From the NCBI GenBank assembly GCA_963803375.1, contig CAWDMB010000014.1:62001-126000 (forward strand): a DNA stretch of 64,000 nucleotides, given 5' to 3'. The stretch comes from JAOPZW01 sp963803375. Its GTDB lineage: Bacteria; Actinomycetota; Thermoleophilia; Solirubrobacterales; Solirubrobacteraceae. A program made the position numbers and the translations under genes. The notes beneath the pieces are model-generated. The model saw nothing but the letters and a program-made list of their open reading frames with translations. It had not been told where the DNA came from and searched no databases. This document shows, piece after piece, positions 28,599 to 37,017 of this stretch (within the stretch, counting starts at the first letter, position 1; the number at the start of each line of letters is the position of its first letter).

Positions 28599-29210
28599 CT
28601 ACGCCAGGAACGCCGGCGGCGCCTCACCCTCGACCTCGACCGGCACCGCCGCCAGCGGGCCCGCGGCCCACTCGTCGCGCAGCATCCCGAAGACGTTGAC
28701 GTCGAGCCAGCGGTCGGCGTGGCGGTGCCAATGGCGCAGCACGCCCTCGTGGCGGAAGCCGACCCCGAGCAGCGCGCGCGTCGAGCGCACGTTGTCGGGG
28801 TTCGAGTAGGAGCCCAGGCGGTGCTGGCCGAGCACGGCGAAGGCGAGGTGGGCGACGAGCGCCTTGGACTCGCGGTTGGCGCCCGTGCCCCAGAACGCTC
28901 GGCCGAACCACGTGCCGACCATGCAGCGCGCATCGCGCGCGGAGAACTCGCTCAGGCCCGTGATCCCCGCCGGCCCGCGCTCGCGGTGCACGGCGAGCAG
29001 GTCCAGCTGCTCGCCGCGCTCACGCTGCCCCGGGAGGCGCTCGAGGTAGGCGCGCGGGCCGTCGAGGTCGGTGTAGGGCCCCCACGAGAACCAGCGCGTG
29101 ACCTCGGGGTCCGCGGCGAGCGCGAGCAGCGCGGGCGCGTCGCCCGGGCGGGGAACGCGCAGCGTGAGCGTGGGACCATGCAGGGCAATGCTCGCGCTGC
29201 TCTTCGACAT
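28599..29210 (-). CDS. GNAT-family N-acetyltransferase (RimJ-like)
   Basis: The 203-residue protein has the RimJ/RimL-type GNAT layout: TLRVPRPGDAPALLALAADP at the start, the acetyl-CoA region GTWFGRAFWGTGANRESKAL and NPDNVRSTRALLGVGFRHEG. It should acetylate a protein N-terminus or small amine. The start is uncertain; ATG 29210 overlaps the divergent gene by 23 bases. Confidence 0.8.
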   Translation of the reverse strand: MSKSSASIALHGPTLTLRVPRPGDAPALLALAADPEVTRWFSWGPYTDLDGPRAYLERLPGQRERGEQLDLLAVHRERGPAGITGLSEFSARDARCMVGTWFGRAFWGTGANRESKALVAHLAFAVLGQHRLGSYSNPDNVRSTRALLGVGFRHEGVLRHWHRHADRWLDVNVFGMLRDEWAAGPLAAVPVEVEGEAPPAFLA

Positions 29211-29880
29211 CCACGGCAACCTACCCGCGCTCGAGGCCGTGCTCGACGACGCTCGCGGCCGCCACGTCGGCGGCTACGTGCTCGGCGGCGACTACGCCGT
29301 CTTCGGCGGCTGGCCGGCCGAGACCGTGGCCCGCCTGCGCGAGCTGCAGGACGCCACCTGGATCCGCGGCAACGTCGACCGCTGGGCCGCCGCCGGCGCT
29401 CCCGACTTCGAGCCGGCCCGCAGCGGCGTCGCGGCCTGCCGCGAGCACCTCGACGCCGAGGCGGTCGCCGCGCTCGGCGCGCTGCCCGAGAGCGCCGACC
29501 TCGGGCACGGCACCCGCGCCTGGCACGCCTCGCCGGTGAGCGATCTGCGCTCCTTCTGGCCGCGGCCCGGCGAGGACGAGGACGAGCTGCTCGCCGGGGT
29601 CACCGACCGCCGCCTCGTCGTCGGCCACTTCCACCTGTCCTTCGAGCGCACGGCCGCCGGCGGGATCGAGCTGGTCGGACCCGGCTCGGTGGGGATCCCG
29701 CTCGACGGTGACCGTCGCGCCGCGTACGCGCTCCTGCACCCCGACGGGCGCATCGAGCGCCGCCGCGTCGCCTACGACCACGACGCCAGCGCGGCGCGCG
29801 TCCGCGAGCTCGCCGCAGGCGCGCCGTGGGGCGAGGTCGTGGCCGCGCGCATCGAGCGCGCGCGGATGGAGACCGCCTGA
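29188..29880 (+). CDS. Calcineurin-like metallophosphoesterase
   Basis: The 230-residue protein has the metal-site motifs LLFDIHGN, LGGDYAVFGG, IRGNVDRW and VVGHFHLSF, as in YfcE/ApaH-like phosphodiesterases. The target is unknown. Its stop lies 5 bases before the NhaA-DsbA gene, so the two are probably co-transcribed. Confidence 0.85.
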   Translation: MLALLFDIHGNLPALEAVLDDARGRHVGGYVLGGDYAVFGGWPAETVARLRELQDATWIRGNVDRWAAAGAPDFEPARSGVAACREHLDAEAVAALGALPESADLGHGTRAWHASPVSDLRSFWPRPGEDEDELLAGVTDRRLVVGHFHLSFERTAAGGIELVGPGSVGIPLDGDRRAAYALLHPDGRIERRRVAYDHDASAARVRELAAGAPWGEVVAARIERARMETA

Positions 29881-29885
29881 GCGCG

Positions 29886-31772
29886 ATGGCGGCCTCCGAG
29901 GTCACGCCCATGGAGGGGCGGACGGCGTGGGCGCGCAACCTGCAGACGCCGCTGCGCAACTTCCTGCGCACCGAGACGGGGAGCGCCACGTTCCTGCTCG
30001 CCGCGACGGTCGCGGCGCTCGTGTGGGTCAACGTCGACGCCTCCTCCTACGCGAGCGTGTGGCACACCGAGCTGTCGATCCGGGTGGGCGGGTCCGGCGT
30101 GTCGCAGGACCTGCGCGAGTGGGTCAACAGCGGGCTCATGACGCTCTTCTTCTTCGTCGTCGGCCTCGAGGCGCGCCGGGAGTTCGACATCGGCGAGCTG
30201 CGCGAGCGCCGGCGGGTGACGCTGCCGCTGCTCGCGGGGCTCGGCGGGATGGTCGGCGCCGTCGCGGTCTACCTCGCCGTCAACGGCGGGCGGTCGTCGG
30301 CGCAGGGCTGGGGCGTCGCGATGTCGACGGACACGGCCTTCGCGCTCGGGATGCTCGCGCTCGTGGGGCCGCGCTTCCCCGGGCGGCTGCGCACGTTCAT
30401 GCTCACGGTCGTCGTCGTCGACGACATCGTCGCGCTCGCCGTCATCGCGACGGTCTACGCGACGGATCTCGCCGCGGGGGCGCTGCTGATCGCGATCGGG
30501 CTCTTCGCCCTGGTGCCGCTCGCCAGCCGCCTGGGCGTCCGCTCGGGCGTCGTGTACCTCGTGCTCGCGGCGGCGGCCTGGGTCGCGCTCCTGGAGTCGG
30601 GCGTCGACCCGGTCGTGATCGGCCTGGCGATGGGCCTCGTGACCTACGCGACCCCGGCGGCGCGCTCGGACCTCGAGCGCGCCACCGACCTCTTCCGCCT
30701 GTTTCGCGAGCAGCCGACGCCGGAGCTCGCACGGTCCGCGCGCGCGGGCCTCGAGTCCGCCGTCTCGCCCAACGAGCGCCTCCAGAACACGTTTCACCCG
30801 TGGACGAGCTACGCGATCGTCCCGCTCTTCGCGCTCGCCAACGCCGGGATCGCGATCGACGGGGCGTTCCTCGAGCGCGCCGCCTCATCGCCGATCACGC
30901 TCGGGATCGTCCTCGGTTACGTCGTCGGCAAGCCGCTCGGCGTCCTCGGCACGTCGTGGCTCGTGACGATGCTCAGCCGCGGGCGGCTGCGCCCGCCCGT
31001 CGGGTGGGCCGCGGTCGCCGGCGGCGGCGCCATCGCCGGCATCGGCTTCACGATCTCGCTGCTGATCGCGTCGCTCGCCTTCGACGGCCCCGAGCTCGAC
31101 GAGGCCAAGCTCGGGATCCTCATCGCGGCGGCGTGCGCGGCGCTCGCGACGTGGATCCTCTTCCGGGTCACCGCCCTGCTGCCCAAGCCGCTGCGAGCCC
31201 GCGCGCTGCTCGGCACGGCAGAGGGCATCGTCGACCTCGTTGATCCCGTCGATCCCGAGCGCGACCACGTGCGCGGCCCGGCCGACGCGCCGGTCACGAT
31301 CGTCGAGTACGGCGACTTCGAGTGCCCGTACTGCGGCCGGGCCGAGCCGGCGGTGCGCGAGGTCCTGGCCGACGCCGGCGACGTCCGCTACGTCTGGCGA
31401 CACCTGCCGCTCAACGACGTCCACCCGAACGCCCAGCGCGCCGCCGAGGCCGCGGAGGCCGCCGCGCGCCAGGACGCGTTCTGGCCGATGCACGACCTCC
31501 TCTTCGCCCACCAGGACGCCCTGCGACCGCGCGATCTCGTGCGCTACGCCGACCATCTCGGCCTCGACGTCGAGCGCTTCACCGACGACCTGCGCCACCA
31601 CGCCGGCGCGGGGCGCATCGCCGACGACGTCGAGGGCGCCGACCTGAGCGCCGTCTCGGGCACCCCCACGTTCTTCGTCAACGGCCGCCGACATCGCGGC
31701 GCCTACGACGCCGAGCACCTCACCGTGGCCGTGCGGATGGCCCGGGCCCGCGTGGCCGTGGCTGCCGCGTAG
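29886..31772 (+). CDS. nhaA: NhaA Na+/H+ antiporter fused to a DsbA/thioredoxin-fold domain
   Basis: Residues about 1-430 are a complete NhaA antiporter with the ion-site aspartates in MSTDTAFALGML and TVVVVDDIVALAV and about 11-12 membrane helices. Residues about 455-628 are a DsbA-like thioredoxin fold with active site FECPYCGRAEP and cis-proline segment SGTPTFFVNGRR. Because NhaA has a cytoplasmic C-terminus, the oxidoreductase domain should lie in the cytoplasm, suggesting redox control of ion exchange. NhaA-thioredoxin fusions are known in actinobacteria. Confidence 0.9.
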   Translation: MAASEVTPMEGRTAWARNLQTPLRNFLRTETGSATFLLAATVAALVWVNVDASSYASVWHTELSIRVGGSGVSQDLREWVNSGLMTLFFFVVGLEARREFDIGELRERRRVTLPLLAGLGGMVGAVAVYLAVNGGRSSAQGWGVAMSTDTAFALGMLALVGPRFPGRLRTFMLTVVVVDDIVALAVIATVYATDLAAGALLIAIGLFALVPLASRLGVRSGVVYLVLAAAAWVALLESGVDPVVIGLAMGLVTYATPAARSDLERATDLFRLFREQPTPELARSARAGLESAVSPNERLQNTFHPWTSYAIVPLFALANAGIAIDGAFLERAASSPITLGIVLGYVVGKPLGVLGTSWLVTMLSRGRLRPPVGWAAVAGGGAIAGIGFTISLLIASLAFDGPELDEAKLGILIAAACAALATWILFRVTALLPKPLRARALLGTAEGIVDLVDPVDPERDHVRGPADAPVTIVEYGDFECPYCGRAEPAVREVLADAGDVRYVWRHLPLNDVHPNAQRAAEAAEAAARQDAFWPMHDLLFAHQDALRPRDLVRYADHLGLDVERFTDDLRHHAGAGRIADDVEGADLSAVSGTPTFFVNGRRHRGAYDAEHLTVAVRMARARVAVAAA

Positions 31773-31858
31773 CCGCGCCGAGCCCGCGCAGGTGCGCGGC
31801 GATCGGGATCCAGCGACGTCGCGCGCGGTCCGAGGGTGGCCGTCGGGCGCAGCGACGT

Positions 31859-32440
31859 GCGAGCGTCACCTCGGCGTCCGCCACCAGCACGCCGGCGCCC
31901 TCGCGGACGAGACCGTTCCGGCGCTCCGCCCGACTCGAGGACCAAGCCGTCGCGTGACCGCCGCGCTGCGCGTGAAACGCACAAAAAGAGCAAATGTAGG
32001 GAAATCGATGGTGAAGGTGAACGGAAACGGGCACCGCGAAACGATGGCATCGCACAGCAATTGCACAAAAACGGACCACGAGTGCTACAGAATGTGCCGG
32101 ATCGCGCACGATGACAAAGCTGTGCACCGGCTTCCGGTTCTTCGACCTGAGCGGGCTTTTCGATCGCGCATCGCCTCGATTCACGGAAGGTTCACCAAAC
32201 GACCGGCGGCGAGTGTCCAAAATCCCGGTCGTGATTTGCGGACAGGCGGTCCAAGCGCCGCGACCGGCTTCCGGCGTACCGTCTGCCCCGTCGTCGGCAC
32301 AGCGCTCCCGACAGCCGGCGCGACGTACCGCGGCAGATCTGCCCACCGCTCCGACACGCGAGGAAACCGCCATGCACGAGGAAAGCGAGGGACCGCCCGG
32401 CTGGCTACGTCCGTCCCGCGGGCGTCACGACGCACGCGGG
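31859..32440 (+). repeat. Leader repeat, copy A, before the SDR-hydrolase-KAS operon
   Basis: This ~580-base segment is a diverged direct repeat of 36439-37017. The match is high along its length, with small insertions and deletions that break every shared frame, so it is probably not coding. It has AT-richer patches (near 31975-32060) and a conserved AAATC, 8 bases, GATTT inverted repeat at 32220-32237. Each copy stands directly before an operon of the same gene family, so it is best read as a long promoter or leader. Where copy B has the thiolase ATG, copy A has ACG (32434-32436). Confidence 0.8.
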
Positions 32441-32662
32441 CGCGTCCACGCTTCCACAAGGCGCCTACCGGTGCCTCGCCTGCGGCTCGACGCTCGGCCG
32501 ATGCTCATGGTCCGCGTGAGGCTCAACGGCGTTCTCCCGCGCATCGGCGCCCGCGTCGCGGGGATCGCCGAGCGGCGCGCGCATGCCTCGGAGCAATCCT
32601 GGTTCGAGCTGCTGCGCGCGGGCACCTACCCGGCGCAGCGCGCCCCGGAGGCTCGGGCATGA
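32441..32662 (+). pseudogene. DUF35 (OB-fold) remnant of operon copy A
   Basis: A zinc-ribbon scrap (YRCLACGSTLG in one frame) joins directly to the OB-fold part RPMLMVRVRLNGVLPRIGAR in another. The latter matches the intact DUF35 protein at 38158 (GPMLTVRVKLNGVPPRVGAR). The joint falls at a short shared GGCTCGAC-like sequence. No usable start codon precedes it. Its TGA still overlaps the SDR start (ATGA). The thiolase that should stand before it is completely gone. Confidence 0.75.
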
Positions 32663-33396
32663 GCGAGGCCCGCGTCGCCATCGTCACGGGCGCGTCAGGA
32701 GGGCTCGGGAAGGCGATCGCGACCTCACTCGCCCAGGCCGGCTTGCACCTCGTGCTGCACTACCACCGCAACGCGGAGGTCGCCGAGACGCTGGCCGACG
32801 GGCTGCGCAACGGCATCGAGACGAGGACGTTCCAGGCCGACCTCGCGCACAGCGTGGACGCGGACGCTCTCGTCGCCCGGGCCCTCCGCGAGTTCGGCCG
32901 CGTGGACGTGCTCGTCAACAACGCGGGCATGACGGTCGATTCGCCGCTGCACAAGCTCCGTGACGAGGACTGGGACGCGGTGCTCCGCACGAACCTCACC
33001 GCGACGATGTACACCACCCGCGCGGTGCTCCCCAGCATCTACGAGCGCGGCTGGGGGCGCATCCTCAACCTCGCATCCGTCTGTGCGCAGACGGGTTATG
33101 CCCGTACCGCCGCGTACGCGGCGTCGAAGGCCGGCATGATCGGTCTCACCAAGGTCATCGCCGCGGAGGGGGCTCGGAGGGGCGTGACCTGCAACGCCGT
33201 CGCCCCGGGGCTGATCGACGCCGGCATCGGCGCGGGCCTGTCGGAGACGGCGTTCGAGGCGCTGCTCTCGCCGACGCCCGCGGGCCGTCCGGGCACCGCG
33301 GACGAGGTGGGCGACCTGTGCGCCTTTCTTGCATCTCCGGCCGCCGGATTCATCACGGGACAGGTTTACGCCGTCAACGGCGGATTGCACATGTGA
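32659..33396 (+). CDS. SDR-family 3-oxoacyl reductase (FabG-like)
   Basis: The 245-residue protein has the NAD(P) site VTGASGGLGKAIA, NNAGMTVDSPLHKL, catalytic Ser in NLASVCAQTG, the YxxxK pair in AAYAASKAGMIG, and the C-terminal YAVNGGLHM. FabG-type SDRs reduce 3-oxoacyl thioesters. It is the first intact gene of operon copy A and shares one base with the hydrolase gene. Confidence 0.88.
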   Translation: MSEARVAIVTGASGGLGKAIATSLAQAGLHLVLHYHRNAEVAETLADGLRNGIETRTFQADLAHSVDADALVARALREFGRVDVLVNNAGMTVDSPLHKLRDEDWDAVLRTNLTATMYTTRAVLPSIYERGWGRILNLASVCAQTGYARTAAYAASKAGMIGLTKVIAAEGARRGVTCNAVAPGLIDAGIGAGLSETAFEALLSPTPAGRPGTADEVGDLCAFLASPAAGFITGQVYAVNGGLHM

Positions 33397-34277
33397 TGTC
33401 GCAGGCGCTGCTCGACATCGATCGCGGCACGATGAACTACCGCGTCGACGGCCCGCCCGACGCGGCGTGGGCTCTGATCCTGCCCGGCGCGTTCACCGCG
33501 CCCTGGCAGTACGAGCCCGCTCGCGACCATCTGGCCCGGTCCTTCCGGGTCCTCACGCTCGACTACCGGGGCGTCGGCGGCACGCGCAACGACCTCTGGC
33601 ACGTCACGCCGGCGGTGCTCGCCCGCGACGTGCTCGGTCTGCTAGACGCGCTCGACGTCGCCCACGCACACGCGGCCTGCATCTCCCTGGGGACCTTCGT
33701 GCTCGCCGAGCTGCTGCACATCGCGCCGGAGCGGATCGGCAGGTGCGCGGTCGGCGCGATGCCCGCCCTCCGGCGCCGAGGTCCGCTGATCGGCGACCGC
33801 GCGCACGAGGCGATCGACCTCGCGCGCGCCGAGGACAGCGCACACCAGATCGTGATCCGCGCGTTGACGCCGACGTTCTGGAGCGACGCGTTCCGCGAGA
33901 CGGAGCCCGAGCGCTACCGCGAGGCCGTGGCGCGGATGCTCGACCTGACCGTTCGCGACGTCTGGACCGGAGTGCAGCAGTTCCAGGGCATCTTCGGCTA
34001 CGACTGGGAACGGACCCGCGTCTACGCGCGGCTCCCGCCGACCCGGCGCCTGTTTTTGACCGGCGACGCCGACCCATTCGCCCCGCTCGACGACGTCCGC
34101 GACCACCCGCTCTACCGCGTCGGCCCGACCGTCGTCTTCGGCGGCAGCGGCCACCTGTTCCTCTACGAGCAAGCCCCGCTCTACAACGCTCTCGTAGAGC
34201 ACTTCTTCGCCACCGGCCGCCCGCCCGACCCGCTCCCCGGCACCGGCGAGCTGACGCCGCTGGAGATCGCTGCGTGA
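33396..34277 (+). CDS. Alpha/beta hydrolase of operon copy A
   Basis: The 293-residue protein has LILPGAFTAPWQYEPARDHL, a nucleophile elbow CISLGT (a C replaces the usual first G of GxSxG), an acid in FLTGDADPFAPL and the histidine in GGSGHLFLYEQ. It may release or lactonise the product made by the KAS proteins, as hydrolases do in Ole-type and quinolone pathways. This role is inference. The GTGA overlap couples it to the next gene. Confidence 0.85.
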   Translation: MSQALLDIDRGTMNYRVDGPPDAAWALILPGAFTAPWQYEPARDHLARSFRVLTLDYRGVGGTRNDLWHVTPAVLARDVLGLLDALDVAHAHAACISLGTFVLAELLHIAPERIGRCAVGAMPALRRRGPLIGDRAHEAIDLARAEDSAHQIVIRALTPTFWSDAFRETEPERYREAVARMLDLTVRDVWTGVQQFQGIFGYDWERTRVYARLPPTRRLFLTGDADPFAPLDDVRDHPLYRVGPTVVFGGSGHLFLYEQAPLYNALVEHFFATGRPPDPLPGTGELTPLEIAA

Positions 34278-35323
34278 GCTCCGCGTGGCCCCCTATCGGC
34301 ATCGCCGGCATCGCCACCGAGCTCGCCGACATGCGAGTGGACAGTGACGAGTTCGCGCGCATCTCCAACATCCCGGCGGATGTCGTCGAGGACCGCCTCG
34401 GCTTCCGCCAGCTGTTTCGCTGGGGCGACGGGCGCGGCCACATGGCCACCGGCGTGCGCTGCGCAACGCGCGCACTCGCCGGGCTGGACGCCAACGAGCT
34501 CGACCTGATCTGCACGATCGCCCATCCGTATCACCCCGAGCGCGAGATCTACGGCTACGGCGCCGTCTTGCAGGACGCCCTCGGCGCGCAGCGCGCGGAG
34601 CTGCTCGACGTCGCCGACACGTGCGCGTCGATCACGCTGGGCCTCCAGACGGTGCGCGAGCTGATGCTTTCGCAGCCTGAGATCCGCAACGTGCTGGTCG
34701 TCGGCATCGTCACGACCTTGGGCAACCTCGACCTCTCCAACCCCCGCACCACCTGGATGGCCAACCTCAGCGACGGCGCCGGCGCGATGCTCATCCGCCG
34801 CGACGCGCAGCTCGACAACGTGCTGCTCGAGACCGCGCAGGTCGTCGACGCCCAGTTCATCGACGACGTCGCGTTCGCCTCTCCGTACATGGAGGAGCCC
34901 ATCAGCTATCGGACGCGCTTTCGCCGCTTCCTGCCGGCCCATGTCGACGTGGCGGACAAGGAGTCATTCAAGGCGCGGCTCGACGAAGTCACGCTCTCGA
35001 GCTACATCCGCGCCGCGCGCGAGTCCGTCGCGCGATCGGGCTTCGCGGCCGACCAGGTGGACTATGTCGGCGCCAACACGATGAAACCGCGCGCGTGGCG
35101 GGCGCTGCTCGACGCGTTCGAGCTCTCGCCCGAGGGACAGCTCCAGTCCGACGCGGGTCACGTGGGCCCCCTCGACCTGTTCCTCTTCCTGCAGAGTCTC
35201 CGGGACGAGCGCCGACTTCCGCGCGGCGGCGTCGCGGTGCTGGCCACGCCCGGCGTGGGGTTTCACTGGACCGTGACCACGGTGGCCTTCAAGGGCCCGC
35301 GACTCGAAGCTCTGGCGGCATGA
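34274..35323 (+). CDS. KAS-III-like condensing enzyme, copy A
   Basis: The 349-residue thiolase-fold protein keeps the nucleophile C117 in DVADTCASITLGLQ. The usual HQAN histidine is replaced (VDYVGANTMKP, about 264-272) and the usual GNTxAAS asparagine is replaced by GHVG with H296. It is therefore not an ordinary FabH and may be a Cys-His condensing enzyme or acyltransferase such as PqsC. The first ~220 residues are nearly identical to the copy at 38759; the last ~110 differ much more. GTG and ATG overlaps couple it on both sides. Confidence 0.85.
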   Translation: MSSAWPPIGIAGIATELADMRVDSDEFARISNIPADVVEDRLGFRQLFRWGDGRGHMATGVRCATRALAGLDANELDLICTIAHPYHPEREIYGYGAVLQDALGAQRAELLDVADTCASITLGLQTVRELMLSQPEIRNVLVVGIVTTLGNLDLSNPRTTWMANLSDGAGAMLIRRDAQLDNVLLETAQVVDAQFIDDVAFASPYMEEPISYRTRFRRFLPAHVDVADKESFKARLDEVTLSSYIRAARESVARSGFAADQVDYVGANTMKPRAWRALLDAFELSPEGQLQSDAGHVGPLDLFLFLQSLRDERRLPRGGVAVLATPGVGFHWTVTTVAFKGPRLEALAA

Positions 35324-36327
35324 GCGCCTGCCACATCGCAGGGATCGGCACGGCAGCCGCCGAGCGGGTGCCGGTCGAGGCGGTCGCGGCGGGCGGCGCG
35401 GAGGCCGCGGAGTTGCGCGCGGCGGTCGGTCTGGAGGCCCGCCACGCGCCCGAAGGCGACATCAGCCCGTTCCAGCTCGCCCTGGATGCGTCCCACGCCG
35501 CGCTCGACGCCGCCGGTCTCGCGCCGCGCGACGTGGACCTGATCCTCCATGTCGGCAGGATGCGCGTCGAGTACTTCACCTGGGGACTCAGCCTCGCCAT
35601 CGCCAAGGAGCTCGGACACCGAACGCCGCTCTGCCTGGACGTGTCGGAGTTCACCGGCCCAAGCCTCGTGGCGGGTCTGCGCCTGCTCGGGGCGAAGTTC
35701 CGCGCCGACGAGCGGCTCAGCACCGCGCTGCTCGTATTCCCCCACAGGTTCAGCGACTTCGTGGACCTTGGCGTCGCTCAGGACCGATGGCTGTGGCCGC
35801 TCAGCGATGGCGCCGGCGCACTGCTGGTCCGTCGTGGGGACGGCCCGGAGACGCCGCTGGGGTGCGCGTTCGCCTCCGACGGGACCGCCGCGCGCAGCAT
35901 CGGCCTGCGCACCGAGGTCGTGGACGAGGGTCCCGAACCAGACGGCTTCTTCAACCACGATTGGGCCCTGGCGAAGTACTACTTCCTGCGGGACGCGGCC
36001 GCATGGGCGCCGCAGCACGAGGCGCGGGTCGCCGAGCGGCTCGCGGACACCATCCAGCGAGCCGCGGCGCACGCCGGGCTCGGAGTCGATGAGCTGGCGG
36101 TAGTGCAGGCCGGTTTCCTGTACCCGCAGGTCACGGAGCGAATCCGCGAGCAACTCGACCTCGGCGACCGGCTGCTCGCCCACAACGCCCACGGGATGAT
36201 GGGCGGTGCGGAGCTCGCCTTCGCGCTGCGCGCGCTCGTCGCTGACCCTGCGCTCCGCGGCAGGCCGTTGGCGCTGGCTGGCGTCGGCCTGCCGGCGCAC
36301 TTCGGCGCAATCATCTCGGTGCTCTGA
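35320..36327 (+). CDS. KAS-III-like partner lacking the active-site cysteine
   Basis: The 335-residue protein has the KAS-III fold pattern (HIAGIGTAAAERVP, QLALDASHAALDAAGL, LSDGAGALLVRRGDG, LALAGVGLPAHFGAIISVL). At the cysteine position it reads LDVSEFTGPSL, so Thr or Phe replaces Cys. AHNAHGMMGG stands in the GNT region. It should be catalytically dead and probably pairs with the preceding enzyme, as PqsB pairs with PqsC. Only a remnant survives in operon copy B. Confidence 0.8.
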   Translation: MSACHIAGIGTAAAERVPVEAVAAGGAEAAELRAAVGLEARHAPEGDISPFQLALDASHAALDAAGLAPRDVDLILHVGRMRVEYFTWGLSLAIAKELGHRTPLCLDVSEFTGPSLVAGLRLLGAKFRADERLSTALLVFPHRFSDFVDLGVAQDRWLWPLSDGAGALLVRRGDGPETPLGCAFASDGTAARSIGLRTEVVDEGPEPDGFFNHDWALAKYYFLRDAAAWAPQHEARVAERLADTIQRAAAHAGLGVDELAVVQAGFLYPQVTERIREQLDLGDRLLAHNAHGMMGGAELAFALRALVADPALRGRPLALAGVGLPAHFGAIISVL

Positions 36328-36438
36328 AGGGCGCGGGTTTCGTCGGACTTCGCCTCGTCGCCGTCCTGCACGTGCGCGACCAGGCGCGCCGCATCGTTCA
36401 CGCACTCGGCGCGCGTCGGCTCGCGCTTGGTGTGGACG

Positions 36439-37017
36439 GCGAGCGTCACCTCGGCGTCCGCCTCCAGCACGCCGGCGCCTCGCCGACGAAACCGTTCCGG
36501 CGCTCCGCCCCACTCGAGGACCAACCCGTCGGGTGACCGCCGCTGCGCGTGAAGCGCACAAAGGAGAAAATGTATGGAAATCGATGGTGAGGGTGAACGG
36601 AAACAGCCGCCGAGAAACGAGGGCATCACACAGCAACTGCACAAGAGTGGGCCGCGAGTGCTACAGAATGTGCCGAATCGCGCACGATGACAAAGTTGTG
36701 CACCGGCGTCCGGTGTTTCGGACCTGAGCGGGCTTTTCGATCGCGCATCGCTTTGATTCACGGAAGCTTCACCAAACGACCGTGGCGAGTGTCCAAAATC
36801 CCGGTGGTGATTTGCGGACAGGCGGTCCAAGCGCGGCGATTGGCTTCCGGCGTATCGTCTGCCCCGTCGCTGACACAGCGCTCCCGACAGCCGGCGCGAC
36901 GTACCGCCGCAGATTCGCCCACCGCTCCGACACGCGAGGAGACCGCCATGCACGAGCAACGCGAGGGACCGCCCGGCTGGCCACGTCCGTCCCGCGCGCG
37001 TCACGACGCATGCGGGA
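36439..37017 (+). repeat. Leader repeat, copy B, before the thiolase-DUF35-KAS operon
   Basis: This is the second copy of the ~580-base leader at 31859-32440. It includes the same AAATC/GATTT inverted repeat at 36796-36813 and the same AT-rich patch near 36550-36600. It ends at the thiolase ATG (37010), which supports a leader or promoter role. The 36328-36438 stretch before it shows no gene. Confidence 0.8.

Noticed and set aside
31720..32373. A long minus-strand frame across leader copy A as a gene
   Set aside because: The same frame is broken by indels in leader copy B, and the sequence is cysteine- and arginine-rich without a recognisable domain.
34274..35323. Calling the KAS genes fabH
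   Set aside because: Both lack the HQAN histidine and the GNT asparagine of FabH, so the condensing chemistry must differ.
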